A DNA stretch of 64,000 nucleotides from Aquarana catesbeiana (GCF_042186555.1 NC_133336.1:184568099-184632098), one strand, 5' to 3'. Counted from the first letter of the stretch, positions 22,042-34,291 are shown. Made by a program: numbers and translations. Notes: a model not told the origin generated them from the sequence alone.

Positions 22042-23612
22042 CAGTGGGTATAGAAAAGAATCACCCCCTTTAAAATAATCACATTTTGTTGCTTTGCAGC
22101 CTGAAATGAAGACACAATTTTTGTTTTATCCAGCTGTATTTACTCAGTGCAACGTATAACATCTATTGAAAGATATAACACAAGCATGTCAGAAAAATGA
22201 AAAACAGAATCACTGAGTTGGAAAAAGGATCACCTCCCTTGTGTCAGTATTTTGTTGAACCACCTTTTGCTTTAACTCCAGCCTTTAGTCTGTTGGGAGA
22301 TGTCTCTACTAACTTTGCACATCTAGACTTTGCAATATTTTCCCACTCTTCTGCTCAAGTTCAGTTCAATTTGATGGTGACCATTTGTGGACTGCAGTCT
22401 TCAAGTCATTCCATGGATTTTCGATGGGGGTTAAGTCTGGGCTCTGACTAGGCCATGCAAGGACATTCACCTTTTTCTCCTTCAACCACTGTGTGGTCAT
22501 TTTTGCTGTGTGCTTTGGCTTATTGTCATGTTGGAAGGTAAACCTTCTTCCCATTGATAACTTTCTGGCAGAGGGCAGCAGATTTTCCAGAAGAATTTGT
22601 TGGCATTTTGTCCCATCCATTTTTCCTTTTATCCTGACAGGTGCTCCAGAGAAACACCCCCATAACAGGATATTACCACCTCCATGCTTAACTGTAGAAA
22701 TGGTGTTTTTTTGGATGGTGAGCTGTATTGGATTTCTGCCAGACATATTGTTTGGTGTTGAGGCCAAATAGTTCAACTTTAGTCTCATGACCTTTACACC
22801 TTTTTCCATGTGGCCTCAGAATCTTCAAGGTGCATTTTGGCCAAGCTCAGACGTGACTGAAAGTGGCCTTTCTTGAGGAGTGGCTTTTTTTCTTGCAACT
22901 CTCCCATACAAGCCAAATTTGTGGATAATTTGTGATATTGTTGTCACATGCACACAATGACCAGTCTTTGTCATAAATTCCTGCAACAGCTTCAGAGTTG
23001 CTGTAGGCATCTTGGTAGCCTCTCTGACCAGTTTCTTCCTGGCCCTTTCATCCAGTTTGGAGTGACATCCTGATCCAGGGAGGGTCTGTGTTGTACCAAA
23101 TACCTTCCACTTCTTAATAATAGACTTCACGGTGCTTCTAGGCATTGATAACGCCTTTGACCTTTTTGTATTCATCTCATGACTTGTGCCTGTCCACGAC
23201 TTTATCCCGGAGATCTTTTCAGTGCCTTGCCACCCATAGTTGATTGTTTGCTTCAGTTGCACTATCGGGAACTGAAATGCTCCAGGAAAGCTCTTTTCAT
23301 GCTGAGCTAATCAAAATGACCACAACTGATCACCGTTAAAAGTCAAATGGCTTTGTGTGAAATTGAGAAGGTGATTAGCTACACCTGATTGAGTTTACAA
23401 GCCATTTTTAGGAGGGGGGTGATCCAGTTACCAACTCAGTGATTCTGTTTTTTGATTTTTTTATGACATGTTAGTGTTATATCTTTTAATTGGATGTTGT
23501 ATGAGTCAACGCAGCTGAATAAAACAAAAACTGAGTCTGTCTTCATTTCAGGCTGCAAAGCAACACAAATTTGATTATTTTAAAGGAGGGTGATTCTTTT
23601 CTCTACCCACTG
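22042..23612 (-). mobile_element. Tc1/mariner element, 1,571 bp
   Basis: CAGTGGGTATAGAAAAGAAT at the left and ATTCTTTTCTCTACCCACTG at the right form the ends, with TA outside (22,040-22,041; 23,613-23,614). The inverted repeat extends through AATAATCACATTTTGTTGCT and TTGCAGCCTGAAATGAAGAC. The length is typical of a full-size Tc1. The transposase lies on the minus strand and is broken. Confidence 0.94.
22366..23262 (-). pseudogene. Tc1 transposase pseudogene
   Basis: The first half (23,262-22,825) has 'SMPRSTVKSIIKKWKVFGTT', 'GSGCHSKLDERARKKLVREA' and 'QIIHKFGLYGRVARKK', the paired DNA-binding helices and linker. The second half (22,809-22,366) has 'KHGGGNILLWGCFS', 'FQHDNKPKHTAKMT' and 'WPSQSPDLTPIENPWNDLK', the catalytic DD34E core. 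The halves are in different frames around 22,810-22,830, and the first catalytic Asp region falls near this break. Likely inactive, but most of the sequence survives. Confidence 0.92.
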
Positions 23613-23800
23613 TATATAATCCCAACAGTTTGCGCTTTGCGAAATGGAGGGAGACAGTACAGTTACCATTCAATACAAGAGCAATCAGAGGGTCCTGTTC
23701 ATTAGAGCTTACAATGTAAAAGGAATGGTATGTTTTATTATCCATATTCTTACATTTATCTAAAGTTCTTTATATGTATATTAGTTATTTATTCAATGTT

Positions 23801-24040
23801 ACCCAACTTTTATACATTCAAAACTACTGGCTATTTAGTTTAAACTATAATCCCCCAGATCCTCCGAAGATACTAAATGAATATTGTATTGACATTGAGA
23901 CTTTCTTATGGATTTTTTTAGCCGTTACTCGACTTTTATACATTTAAAACTATTGGGTATTTGATTTTAACTACGATCCCCAGATGATACAAAATTTATA
24001 TTGTATTAATATGGAAACGTCCTTATGTTTTTTTCTAGCC
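23801..24040. repeat. ~120-bp tandem duplication
   Basis: The first unit (about 23,801-23,922) contains ACTTTTATACATTCAAAACT and ATATTGTATTGACATTGAG. The second (about 23,923-24,040) contains ACTTTTATACATTTAAAACT and ATATTGTATTAATATGGAA. Divergence is moderate. No coding potential. Confidence 0.75.
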
Positions 24041-25065
24041 CTGATGAAGGGGGTAGTTTTGAACCCCTGAAACTCATTGGCTACTCTTTGGATTGTACCC
24101 CTGACCTTTAATGGAATAAATTTGTGGTGCTTCAGTTTACATTTTGGTACATTACACTACAAGTAAAGGAATGGAGATCCTCTGGAGTGGAGAGACCATC
24201 TACCCAGGAACCAGATCACCTACATGAATACTATAAAATATAATAGCAATACCAATAAGATTGCCTTACAGGTCCAGCGCTCTTTTTCCACTTTCCTTAA
24301 AAAAAGCACCTAGGCAGGGAAAACACTGATTACTGGAACCCTAAGAATTCACAAATAGTACCAAAGGACCACGTTGGGCACCAGGGTCATAAAGAAACAT
24401 CTATAAATGAAGAGCTCTGTGAGTGAAACTCGTAAGAGCCCTTCGTTCTTTGATGATTTTGCAATTACAAAGACACTTCACTTTACCGTTGACAAATCAC
24501 TTTTTACATTTCCCAGTAGTCCTAGGCGTGAACGACCCAGATCTGCATCGGGAGACTCTGTGGAGGCTGCAATTGGGAACCCAAGCGAAGCAGTGCCCAT
24601 CAATTCATTGTGTTCTAAATCTGACAAAACTCAGCAATAATTTGTCACCTCTGGTGTACGGTGCATGGCCTGCGAGAGGCCATGACATATGACTAGTAGG
24701 ATCCTTGCATGCACAGGTTAAAGGTTTCCACCATTATCATATAACTAAGGAGTGGTGAGTTGCTACACCTCATTCCTGAGCTCGGTCTCAAATGCCGTGT
24801 CATTCAGGTAACCCAGTTACAGAGTCTATTTTACTACACTAAGAAAAATAGAGGCTCATAAAGTAAAAAAGTTGGGTGCTTCCAAAGTGGTCATTTAAAT
24901 AACAGCCAGTTTAAACATGATGTACTAAAATACTATGGGCTGAAAGGTTTTCAATTACTGCCATATTAAATAATGCCTGATTGGGCCTTTCATTTTCATT
25001 TATTTAATGCAGTCAGGCTGGAAATGTTGGTCTTTTTTTTTTTTTTTTTGCACTAGTACGCTGTA
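24041..25065. other. Non-coding stretch with a CCTGATGAAGGGGG repeat piece
   Basis: CCTGATGAAGGGGGTAGTTT at 24,040-24,060 resembles short repeat pieces near 55,980-56,040. A frame at 24,407-24,692 has no recognisable features and is not supported as a gene. A T-homopolymer lies near 25,033-25,050. Confidence 0.4.
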
Positions 25066-25069
25066 GCCA

Positions 25070-25230
25070 TTGTTAACCCCTTTATAACAGCAATATGGTG
25101 GGCCTCTAGAAAAAAAGCCACTCCTCTGGAAGATATTACTCCCTTCATGACCAGGTCATTTTTTGCTATTCAGCACTGCGCTACTTTAACTGGCAATTCC
25201 CGGCTTTCTTTCAATTATTATGGCTGTGTT
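25070..25230 (+). mobile_element. Fragment of TTAA-type MITE (end A)
   Basis: Contains TTAACCCCTTTATAACAGC, then CTTCATGACCAGGTCATTTT, then GCACTGCGCTACTTTAACTG, matching the end-A block of the copies at 16.5 and 17.9 kb. Truncated after about 160 bp. Confidence 0.6.
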
Positions 25231-25579
25231 CATAACCTTGGAACGAAGGGAGTTGTTTTGTAAAGATTCCACCCATTTGAGGAACAGCACGTTTTTCTGT
25301 GACACAGGTGTATTGTGACTTATAATTTAGAGGTCAAATTAATCTGGTATGCGAATTTTGGATTGAATGGTGAAGGTGCACTTAAGGGGTGTCCTTATTT
25401 ATTCTACTTTTCTGGCACGGGCTGACGCTGATGTGGCTTTGCTGTTTCTGGAGAGGCCTCATCCTTATAACTATCCACTTAGCAGTTTAATTAAGGATCA
25501 TTAAATCTGGACTTCACTGATTGGACACTGTATAATGGATTATCTATTTTTGACTGTTCATTCATGTTTGACTTTGTTT

Positions 25580-26460
25580 TTCATTTTTTTCTCTTTCAGC
25601 AATTTTTATTGCAAAGTTTTTAACATAGTACAACAATGTCAAATAAATGTAAAAAAGCGGATGCACCCTCCAATATGATCAGAGGCCAAATTGTAATAAC
25701 CAGAGTACATACAAATCAAAAAGACCTGGCCTGAAGAGCAGACTCTACCAAATGGAGCAACAGTTTATCTAAGGCAATGAACTCAAGTTTCATCAACCGA
25801 TTGCAGAAAATCAAAATATGGAAATAATTACGAAACAACATGACAATAAACTGTAGGTCACACATAGCTCAGGTACATAGAGAGGTAGGGGAACGTTAAT
25901 GTCAAGGATTAGTCCTAGTACCTCATGGCACTATACCTCATTCCTGAGGAGACATTAAGATTGGGGAGGCTCTACGGTCCCCCATCAGCATCCTTCTAGA
26001 AGTTAGTAAAGCATATAAGCACAAGAAGAAAAAGAAAGCTGAGAATACTATTGAGATGAGTGCTGTCCTGTAAACAAGAAAGTGGGACAGATTATCCATT
26101 GTAATATCAGTTACTATACAAAATTAACAAATAAGGGGATACACCCATTGTTGTCTACAAGCGTCACCCTGGGTCAAGCCCAAGTTTGATTCTGATGCCC
26201 TCAACGAGGGAGGGAAGCAAAAACAGGTCAGATGACCACCACCACTAGCCTCCGGCACACCCTTAAATCACCAACAATAATAATGCATAGTGTAACTATG
26301 AGAAACGAGAGTTCCTTGAAGGTGTAACGAAATGTGAAGAGTCCACATGGGGTCCACAGGGTTCTCCTTTCTCACAGAGTATAACGAAAAGTCAGGAATC
26401 ATCAAAGATGTTTCAACTGTGATCCTGCCCTAAGATCAGCTGGATATATCAGTAAAGGAA
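25580..26460 (-). mobile_element. Possible LINE 3' region
   Basis: TCAGCAATTTTTATTGCAAA and GTTTTTAACATAGTACAACA at 25,597-25,635 would, on the minus strand, form an A-rich LINE-like 3' end (TTGCAATAAAAATTGCTGAA). The following 800 bp carry no preserved frame. Assignment rests on resemblance to other amphibian LINE 3' ends and is tentative. Confidence 0.35.
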
Positions 26461-27430
26461 GAACACTTTGCAATGCAATGCAATGTTCCAACTGGACCAT
26501 ATGACTGCTGTCATCTTCATGGAGACCCTTGAGCTTCTGGTGGAGCATCACACTGGAGATAGAGGACTTGGTGACAGCCTGTTGGCAGAAGATTTGGGCT
26601 GTGGGGTTCAGGGGGATCCCTCCAGTTCAGTTGAAATGAGGCTCAATTTTTTACAGTTTTTGAGCATGTTTATATAATGGTACAGTTATACACCTGGATT
26701 ATTAATTTATTTTCCACTTATATCGCTTATGTTAGTTGCTTATATTTACCCTGTAGCGCAACTTTTTATTATATGTGTGGTCTTGTTTTGAGGTACACCT
26801 CCATCGGCGCTGCCAGAACTGTGACCAAGCTATCACCAAGCTCATGGTTGACTATGGACGATCAGGAGCTGGTAGGACGGGCTTCCAGTGATGTCAGCAC
26901 TGTAAAGCCACAGTGCTCCTCCTACCAGCCTGAGGCACCATGTTCCTGCACTCTAGAGATTTGGATAACTGTCCATCACAGAGGTCCATTCACTGAACAA
27001 CACTCACTGAGCAGCACTGTTGATTGGAGCATTGTGCAGGGGGGCGTGTCTGAATGCTGGAGACTCAAGATCTCTGCACTTTCTGTGGGAGAACAAGTCC
27101 AGATCTCCAGAATGCTGCAACCACAGGGGTTTTAACAAAGGCTGAAACACACTAGTTCATTTGAAATAATAAAAACTAGACAAATCCTTTACTGTTTATG
27201 TAGCCTAACTTCATCATGCTAATAAATATGAAAAGGTGCAGTCGGGCTTCCACCACACTGCCCACACTTAAAAAACATCTTTGTTTTGAAATCCCAATAC
27301 ACATCTGAATTTGATCTCTTCTGAAGGTAAGGAAACAGTTAAGATTGTTAGATTAACCCTTGTGGCAAAGATCAGCTGACCAGCATTCTCATTAGGAAGG
27401 CCGAGCATTCAGATGTTTTATTACCCCTTT
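26461..27430. other. Non-coding stretch; 152-residue frame not supported
   Basis: A plus-strand frame at 26,677-27,135 begins in AT-rich sequence and shows no recognisable domain, signal peptide or splice context. Complementary short blocks (GGAGCTGGTAGGACGGGC and GTGCTCCTCCTACCAGCC) suggest repeat origin. Confidence 0.4.
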
Positions 27431-27719
27431 ACCATCTCAATTGACATTCACATTGGGCCATTTTGACATGTGATTTGACATGTCAAATTGCCGCCTATTG
27501 CCGTCAACGGCACCGTCCGAATGGATGCGACATCAACTTTGCAGCGCTGCACCAATTCCCAAAAGTAATTCCTGCACTACTTTCGGGATAGACATGAATA
27601 GACATATGTGCAAGAACCCACACAGATGTCTGTCAAATCACCCCCGAAGTCAGACTGAAATAACAGTCCCAAACTTGCACGATTTCAAACTGGCCCTCAG
27701 TGTGAACGTGGGCTTAGAG

Positions 27720-27876
27720 TAGGGGTCTCAAACTGGGGGCCCTCCAGCTGTTGCGAAACTACAAGTCCCATGAGGCATTGCAAGGCTGACAGTTACAAGC
27801 ATGACTCCCTCAGGCAGAGGCATGATGGGACTTGTAGTTTCGTAACAGTTGGAGGGCCACCAGCTTGAGACCCCTG
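27720..27876. mobile_element. hAT MITE with perfect 8-bp duplication
   Basis: TAGGGGTCTCAAACTGGGGG opens it and CCACCAGCTTGAGACCCCTG closes it. GCTTAGAG flanks both sides (27,712-27,719; 27,877-27,884), a perfect 8-bp hAT-type duplication. The interior is a palindrome around CTACAAGTCCCATGAGG and GATGGGACTTGTAGTT. Confidence 0.88.
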
Positions 27877-28663
27877 GCTTAGAGGGACATCTAATGTCCA
27901 CCTATAGAGAGTACCCTATATTGCATTTGAGGTTATGTGAAGTGGACACTCTAAATATAAGTTACCTTCAGTTTAACAAACAGCCATAAAGTCCTTTAAT
28001 CACATTGAAATTCAGCCACTGTTGCCTACGTTCTCCTGTACAAGCACAGTGAAGAGGCCTTCCTATGTGGAGCATGTGCTGGGAGAAGGAGCTGCCTGAA
28101 CCAACTGAAGCCCTTTGTTTACTGTATGTCGTACCACATGACGTATGGCAGCAGATGGATCTGATGTGCACACATACACCGCCCCAGCTCTTTGCAATAT
28201 CATGCTTCAAGGCTACAGCAACCTTCATACAACTTAAAAAGGTTTATGAGCCAGGCAGCAGGAAAAGGGTGTTCATGTAACCTGAGAAAGAGCCAGCTGC
28301 AGAAGACCTTTGAAGTGGAGGCACACTTGATACAAAAAGCAAATACGTTCAAAGAGATCCGATAGAAAAGCTTTGATACTCCTATGAAGCTTTCAATTTA
28401 AGAGGGGGAGGCAAAAGTGCACCTGTCTAGTACACACAAAAGTGGCAGCTATTCTGAATGCTCAGTGATCAACTCAACATATGCATTGTAGTGACGTTTG
28501 GCTTTATTAGCAGAATAGCATAGATAAGCCCTCATCATACATAGGACTCGTTTATGGGCTAAAAATTGTAATAAGTATTTTAGCTCCAAACAGCCTTACT
28601 CAATAAACTGTGGCCAGGCTAAAGCACTAATCGAAAAATGGAGTAGTCCTACAGCCTGAAGAG

Positions 28664-28822
28664 CAGGGATATGCAATTAGCGGACCTCCAGCTGTTGCAA
28701 AACTACAAGTCCCATCATACCTCTGCCTCTGGGTGTCATGCTGGTGGGTGTCAGAGTCTTGCTATACCTCATGGGACTTGTAGTTCTGCAACAGCTGGCG
28801 GTTCGCTAATTGCATATCCCTG
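28664..28822. mobile_element. hAT MITE with a shared core and different ends
   Basis: Ends are CAGGGATATGCAATTAGCGG and CGCTAATTGCATATCCCTG. Flanks CTGAAGAG and CTGTAGAG match at 7 of 8 bases. The core (CCTCCAGCTGTTGCAAAACT, then ACAAGTCCCAT, complement ATGGGACTTGTAGTTCTGCA) is that of the element at 27,720-27,876, but the terminal ~15 bp are unrelated. Confidence 0.85.
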
Positions 28823-28911
28823 CTGTAGAGCTTTTGAATGCAGTGTACCGGTTTCTGGAGACCATGCCCCAAGCCACAGGTCTGTACAGACTTACTATTA
28901 TGGGGCTAGAG

Positions 28912-29616
28912 CAGGGGTCTCCAAACTTTCTAAAGTTTGTCCTTCAGATTTGAAGCCGGCCATAGAGATGGTTCAATTCTCAGCTGCAGGGACCGACTGA
29001 GATCTGAAACATGTATAGGGAGGCTGAATGTACCGAAGTTGATTGATCAACTTGAGTACAACCAGGCAGTTGGATTTTACATGCGATTATCGCTAGCGGC
29101 TGTTCTAGTCAGTGTTCTCCTGGCAGTCCCCTTCCCCGCCGTTGGGGGGACACAATGGCTCGGCCAGAGGGATTCCCCGTCAACACTGTCTGATGGTTGC
29201 AGGAAAGAAATTCGCTCTGTCTATGTCCAGCCTTAGAGGGGCCAGACTGTGGCCGATGGGAGTAGAAAAAGTCCTGGTGATAGTGGGAGTAAACAATGTC
29301 CTATTGTTGGTATTATAGAAATAGTGTCCCATTGTTGGTGTCAGGGGACCATATATTTCCCCATCTTTGGTGGCAGTACAAGGAATAGTGTCCCATTGTT
29401 GGTGTCAGGGGAACAAATATTTCCCCATCTTTGGTGCCAGTGGGAGGAATATCGTTGGTATCAGCAGGATATAGTACCCCATTGTTGATTTCAGTGGAAG
29501 GAATGGTGCCACATCATTGGTTTCAGTGGGAGGAATTACGTCTCATTGTCAGTGGGAGGAATAGTGCCACAAGGTCAGATAAAGGCAAGCAAAGGGCCAC
29601 AGTTTGGAGACCACTG
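28912..29616. mobile_element. hAT MITE (CAGGGGTCTCCAAACTT family)
   Basis: Begins CAGGGGTCTCCAAACTTTCT and ends GGCCACAGTTTGGAGACCAC followed by TG. Flanks GGCTAGAG (28,904-28,911) and AGCTAGAG (29,617-29,624) match at 7 of 8. The interior from about 29,270 to 29,570 is a minisatellite with GTGTCCCATTGTTGGTGTCA and TTTCCCCATCTTTGGTGGCA units. Related copies lie at 37,976-38,141 and 54,704-55,748. Confidence 0.86.
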
Positions 29617-29624
29617 AGCTAGAG

Positions 29625-30575
29625 GAAGAGTCTCCAAAAAGCTGTGCATTGCACCAATTAAACTGGGTGTGATGACATCACAGCCCTTGTACTACTACTG
29701 TACTTGTACTACAAGCCCCTCCGTTGCAGTGCCTGATGAAACTTGTAGCCTTCCATTTAAAGAGCCACTAGAACAGTACAGCTGTGAGAGCAGAGCCACA
29801 GCCAGCCTAGTCAAAAGAATACAAGTCAGGTAAGTGCTAAAGTGCATACTTACAGATTAGGGCAAGTACTCAACTTTACCCAGCAGATGTCAGTGCCACC
29901 AACAATCAATTAACAATTGCTATGGTCACAAAATTTTAGGCGATGTTGCTTGCACTATTTTATCAAGCTTGTTAGTCTAAATTCAAACACGCCTGAAAAA
30001 CGAGGGAAATGAGAATACCAGTTGGCCAAAGCAGGCGGATGCCAACTGACTTTTTCCCCTTAGGTAGGCCAAAGGAGGCAAACTGTTCTAAGCCAAACAC
30101 AAGACTTTGTCAAAAAAAAAAAAAAAAACCTATTATTAACTAGTTGGGCTGTATGGCCTGAAGGCACACCGATGTTTGCTATAAAGAAGTGACTGGCAAG
30201 CACCAAGAATATTTTTACCCCAATTCAGGTCAGGCACAAAAAAACCCAGAGAGGTATAGTGTGTGTTTTGTATTAAGGTCTTGTGACTCACAAAGAGCAC
30301 AAACCAAGAGCTCCAGAGAATATTTACTGTGTAAACATTCAATTTTTCTGTTTAGTAAGCACTGCCAGCACACACCTTGTCTAACCGAGAACTGTGAAGA
30401 GTTTACAAGCCAAGTAGGGCCAATTTGCAATGGTATTCTGACTGATTCATATTCAACATGTAATCTGGATATAGGTAAGAGCACCCTGTGCCCTATTTTA
30501 ATAGATAGTCTGAACTTTCAGGGACTAATGTGATGTCTAAAAGTCCCAAACATACCAGGTCTTATAACAGAGGTA
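29625..30575. other. Non-coding stretch, nothing recognised
   Basis: A 114-residue plus-strand frame (30,189-30,533) overlaps an 84-residue minus-strand frame. Neither resembles a protein family. An A-homopolymer lies near 30,111-30,127. Confidence 0.4.
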
Positions 30576-30588
30576 TAATTATATGGGC

Positions 30589-31015
30589 AATGTATGTGGA
30601 TACCCCTGCAAATGATTGAGTTCAGCTATTTCCAGTAAAGGGTGCTGTTAATGCTACAGCATACAAAGACTTCTGGAGGATTGTGCATTTCCAACCTTGT
30701 AGCAGTGGTTGGGAAGAAGACTCTTCTGTTCCATGACTATGCTCCTATACACAAAGCCAGTTCCATGAAGCCAATGCTTGAGGAGTTTGGTGTGATGGAA
30801 TTTGAATGGTCTGCAGACCGCCGACCTCAACCTTACCAACACCTTCATGATAAATCGAAACACCAGATGCAAGCCAGGTCTTCTTGTCCAACATCATTAC
30901 CTTGTTCTTGAATGGGCACAAGATCCTGCAGAACATTCCAAAAGCTTATGGGGAAAAACATAAATATAATAAAAAAAAAAACCCACAAACCTAGAAGGCC
31001 AACTCCATATAAATA
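30589..31015 (+). pseudogene. Highly decayed Tc1 transposase fragment
   Basis: The plus-strand translation around 30,640-30,900 keeps the order of a Tc1 C-terminal half: 'LLMLQHTKTSGGLCISNLVA', then 'LLFHDYAPIHKASSMK' (catalytic Asp with x-APxHKA), then a degraded SPDLNPIE block as 'RRPQPYQ', then 'QARSSCPTS'. Near 30,990 'PRRPTPY' matches the usual C-terminal tail. The DNA before it (TGTATGTGGATACCCCTGCA) looks like internal element sequence. Much older than the copies at 7.4 and 22 kb. Confidence 0.75.
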
Positions 31016-32946
31016 CATATATTTCACCAGCAGACCACAGATCGTCAATCGTTGTCCAAAGCTTTTATTGGAGAAAGATCACATCACAAAAAGGATCAAG
31101 TATAACATTTTGTAGCCGCGATGGACCCATTCGCCTGAGATGTGATGACATGCTTGACGATGGGGCCCTATGCAGCTCCAAAATGTTGCACTTGGTCTTT
31201 TGTGATGTGATGATTCTGCAAAAAAAAATTAAAAAGGGTTTTGGGCAACACTTGACAATCTAAGGTGTGCTGGCAAATATAGGCATTGATCTGTGAGTTT
31301 CTAGCTGGTAGTTGCAGCACACGCTAAGGATAAGCCCATTTCCAGGAACGTGTGTGTGATGGGAATACTGACAACTCCAAATTAATTCCTATGGTTTTGG
31401 ATCAAGCATAAAACCTTGTGTTCGCTGGTAAGTCCTTCACAAATACTTGGCTATTGTATAACAGGATTATAACAGGACACTGTTATACCAAAATGGAGTA
31501 TAAATGGGTCAGTTAACAGTTAAGGCAGAAGATCATCAGATCACACCGTGGATTTTCTATGTGGGTCCAAAGCTTTATTCAGCAATCACATTGTCGCAAC
31601 ATTTCAGAGCCTCACAGGAACACTTCATCAGGCATGTGACAGTTAAGTCACATTTTCAGCTTCTCCATCTCCGCCATAGTTCCTAAGTCAGCTCTTATTC
31701 AAGTTGGGGGTGTTCTCACTACTACTGTTAAACCTTCCATAATAGAGGAGAAATGAGCATCATTTCCTTTGTAATGGCCGTTGCAGAACTGGCAAAGCAA
31801 GTTTAAAGAGCTCTCCAGAAGCATTCTTGTAATAAAAAGGTACCATTGGTGTGTTAACTCTTCAGCATGACAGACACAGAACGATTATTCACCCCTCATG
31901 ACATGCACAATCTTGAAGGTTACCAAAGAAATGTGGCTTCTTGAAAGGGCATAGGGTCACCTGGCCTGCATCTCAGTGCAGAAGCAACCAAAGGCATGGA
32001 CAGTGCCAAGTGTATGCCTCTGCAATGACTTTCAGCAAGCTTTTATTTACAAAATGTCACTAGTAAGCTCCATTAGCTAGCGATCCAAATGCAACAATTT
32101 GTTTCAGTACCTTGTGTTGTCATTTTTGTAGAAGCGTTTAACTACATAGTTTCACTCTACTTTTTTTTTTTTTTTTTTTTTAACCACAACCCTAAAACTC
32201 ATTTGGCTGAATATCAGCCCACACTAAACTATTTTGTGTTCTACCGAGAATTCAGAAGCATCTCGAAAATCAGACTCTAGGTACAGCGCACACGTGGCTT
32301 TCACACTGACCATTTTTCTCTGAAAGAATTATCTGACAACCCTTGAAAACAGACGTATCTAACTTACTGGAGTAGTTGACTATCTGGTAAAAGGTGATAA
32401 AATATTATAACATTGCCTACTCTGGTAACAGAGCACGTTATCAAGTTTCTGCTTTTCTTGGAATCCAAATAAAAGGTTCAATAAGGATGTAAAAGGTTAA
32501 ACAATTTGACAAACGGTTCAGGGAACATTTTGCTCTTCCTGGTTTTGCAATATATTCAAAGAAACATGAACATTCAAAACTGTGGGAAATGAAAATCTAT
32601 TAGGCAAAACCTAATGCTATCCATATATTACACACAGGGCTGAATGAGAACTCATCCGATGCCACCACTCATGCCAACAGACTGGATGAAGGAATCTTAT
32701 CTACACCATTCCGACAGCCACTACTCCTACAGCATCAGAATACATAAAAAGAGTGACCACATCTGACTGGGTACAGACACTTAACCAACAATTTTCAGGT
32801 TGGCAAACTGGGGACTGCAAACAGGGCCACATGTGTCTCAAATTTTGCCCAATTCAGTAAGAATCAGGTGAAATTTGAGCTATGCAAGTCAAGCATAAAA
32901 GAGAGACAGGTGTGCAGAGAACCAGTTATCTGTTCTTCATATGGAG
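31016..32946. other. Intergenic sequence downstream of MCL1
   Basis: No gene found. A T-homopolymer lies at about 32,161-32,182. Two segments (AAAATGTTGCACTTGG near 31,180 and CGCAACATTTCAGAGCC near 31,596) look like short dispersed repeats. Confidence 0.45.
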
Positions 32947-33130
32947 CAGTGGTTCTCAACCCTGTCCTCAAGTACCCCCAACAGGCCATGTTTGCAGGTT
33001 TTCCTTTATCTTGCACAGGTGCTTTAAAGCAGTCAATGGCTTGGTATTTTGGACAGCTTTTTTTATCTAAAGAGAAATTCTGAAAACAGGGCCTGTTGGG
33101 GGTACTTGATGACAGGGTTGAGAACCACAG
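32947..33130. mobile_element. hAT MITE (CAGTGGTTCTCAACC family)
   Basis: Begins CAGTGGTTCTCAACCCTGTC, then CTCAAGTACCCCCAACAGGC. Ends GCCTGTTGGGGGTACTTGAT, GACAGGGTTGAGAACCACAG. The long near-perfect inverted repeat and CAGTGG-type end are typical of hAT MITEs. No clear duplication remains. Confidence 0.85.
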
Positions 33131-33908
33131 TCCTTTTGGAAAAGGTTTCCTTTAGTTCAGCCTGATCCAAATGTGCACTTATCACAGATCCCAAGTGTGA
33201 GGAAAACAGACCAAATCTTGCCCCCCTTGCTCCTAGTGAAGTGGTGGCACTTATTGGGCTGAAGGTGTTCAGCACCAAAGCCAAGCAGCTGCACGAAGCA
33301 AATTCCATAGGGAGCCTGATTTGTTTAAATGCTTCCAAGACTTTCCAGTTAATCCAACAGAGGAGGAAATGGGCAAGAATCAAACTATCCTGGAGCAGCA
33401 GATCAAGGGTCCCATCGCACCCTGGCATGGGCCTTCTGGGCTTGTCAAGGGTGCAGCGCTGTGTTCCATATTTTTTGCACAGTATCATGTGTCTCCAAGG
33501 TGCAGACAGCCTAGCCAAGTGAGGGCCCAAGCACTCATGCGAATGGGAAAAGGACTGAGGGACACTGAGCACTCTGTGGAAGAGGGGGACAGAGGATGAT
33601 TCTGATGTGATGGAGGGGCCCCATTTTAAACTGCAATGCCTTAAGACTGCACACTTTTAAAAGTGCCAGGAGAAAAAAAAAAAAAAAAAGTTGGGTAACA
33701 CTGACCTAGAGTATTCTACAACCAGCACCATGTACTTGGGTATTATAGATGACCAGTTCTCTTAGGTCATTTACCCCAACAGAAGTCCACCATTTGTGAA
33801 ATACAAGTATATCAATTTGTATTATTGCTATCCAATTGGCTTTAGTCTTAATTCAGGAACCCACTCACTCTAATAATGCAAAGATACAAATATAACCAAA
33901 ATAGGCAT

Positions 33909-33914
33909 TTTATT
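33909..33914 (-). terminator. Candidate distal polyadenylation signal for MCL1
   Basis: TTTATT on the plus strand is AATAAA in the MCL1 direction, about 1.2 kb past the stop codon. A nearer AATAAA sits at 34,874-34,879. The distal site would give a long 3' UTR, as in other vertebrate MCL1 genes. Which is used cannot be decided from sequence. Confidence 0.35.
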
Positions 33915-33923
33915 GAACATAAA

Positions 33924-33961
<38 letters not shown>

Positions 33962-34253
33962 TTAGCACCACATAAAGATACCTATGGTTTCAAAAGATTA
34001 ACAACTGGTACTCCTTGACTGCATGTCAAGAAACAAAACCAATCGATCCTTTACAGGTTAACATAACCTAAGTTTAGGAGGGGGGGAAAAAAAAAAAAAA
34101 AAAAAACTCTTGGGAATTTCAAGGTAAGATAAGATTTTTCTTTCCTTAAAAACATTCAACAAGATATAAGCCTAAGAACCTCATGGGAATTTGGTGATTG
34201 AAAAATGTTAGCTTTGCATTTGAAGATCAAGTGAGGTCTTTGAGAACATGTCA

Positions 34254-34291
<38 letters not shown>

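Larger units (their letters stand above)
22014..23735 (-). mobile_element. L2-like LINE 3' tail, split by a Tc1 insertion
   Basis: The left piece (22,014-22,041) ends in TTATTATTATACAGGATTTA. The right piece (23,615-23,735) resumes with TATAATCCCAACAGTTTGCG and AATCAGAGGGTCCTGTTCAT. Together they match the order seen at 54,880-55,020 (TTATTATACAGGATTTATAT, then CTACAGTTT, then AATCAGAGGGCCCGG). On the minus strand this is an L2/CR1-type 3' tail with ATT repeats. Confidence 0.72.

Noticed and set aside
26677..27135. 152-codon plus-strand frame
   Set aside because: No similarity or motif recognised. Flanking sequence is repeat-like.
30189..30533. 114-codon plus-strand frame
   Set aside because: An overlapping opposite-strand frame of similar length and no recognisable features. 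Likely chance.
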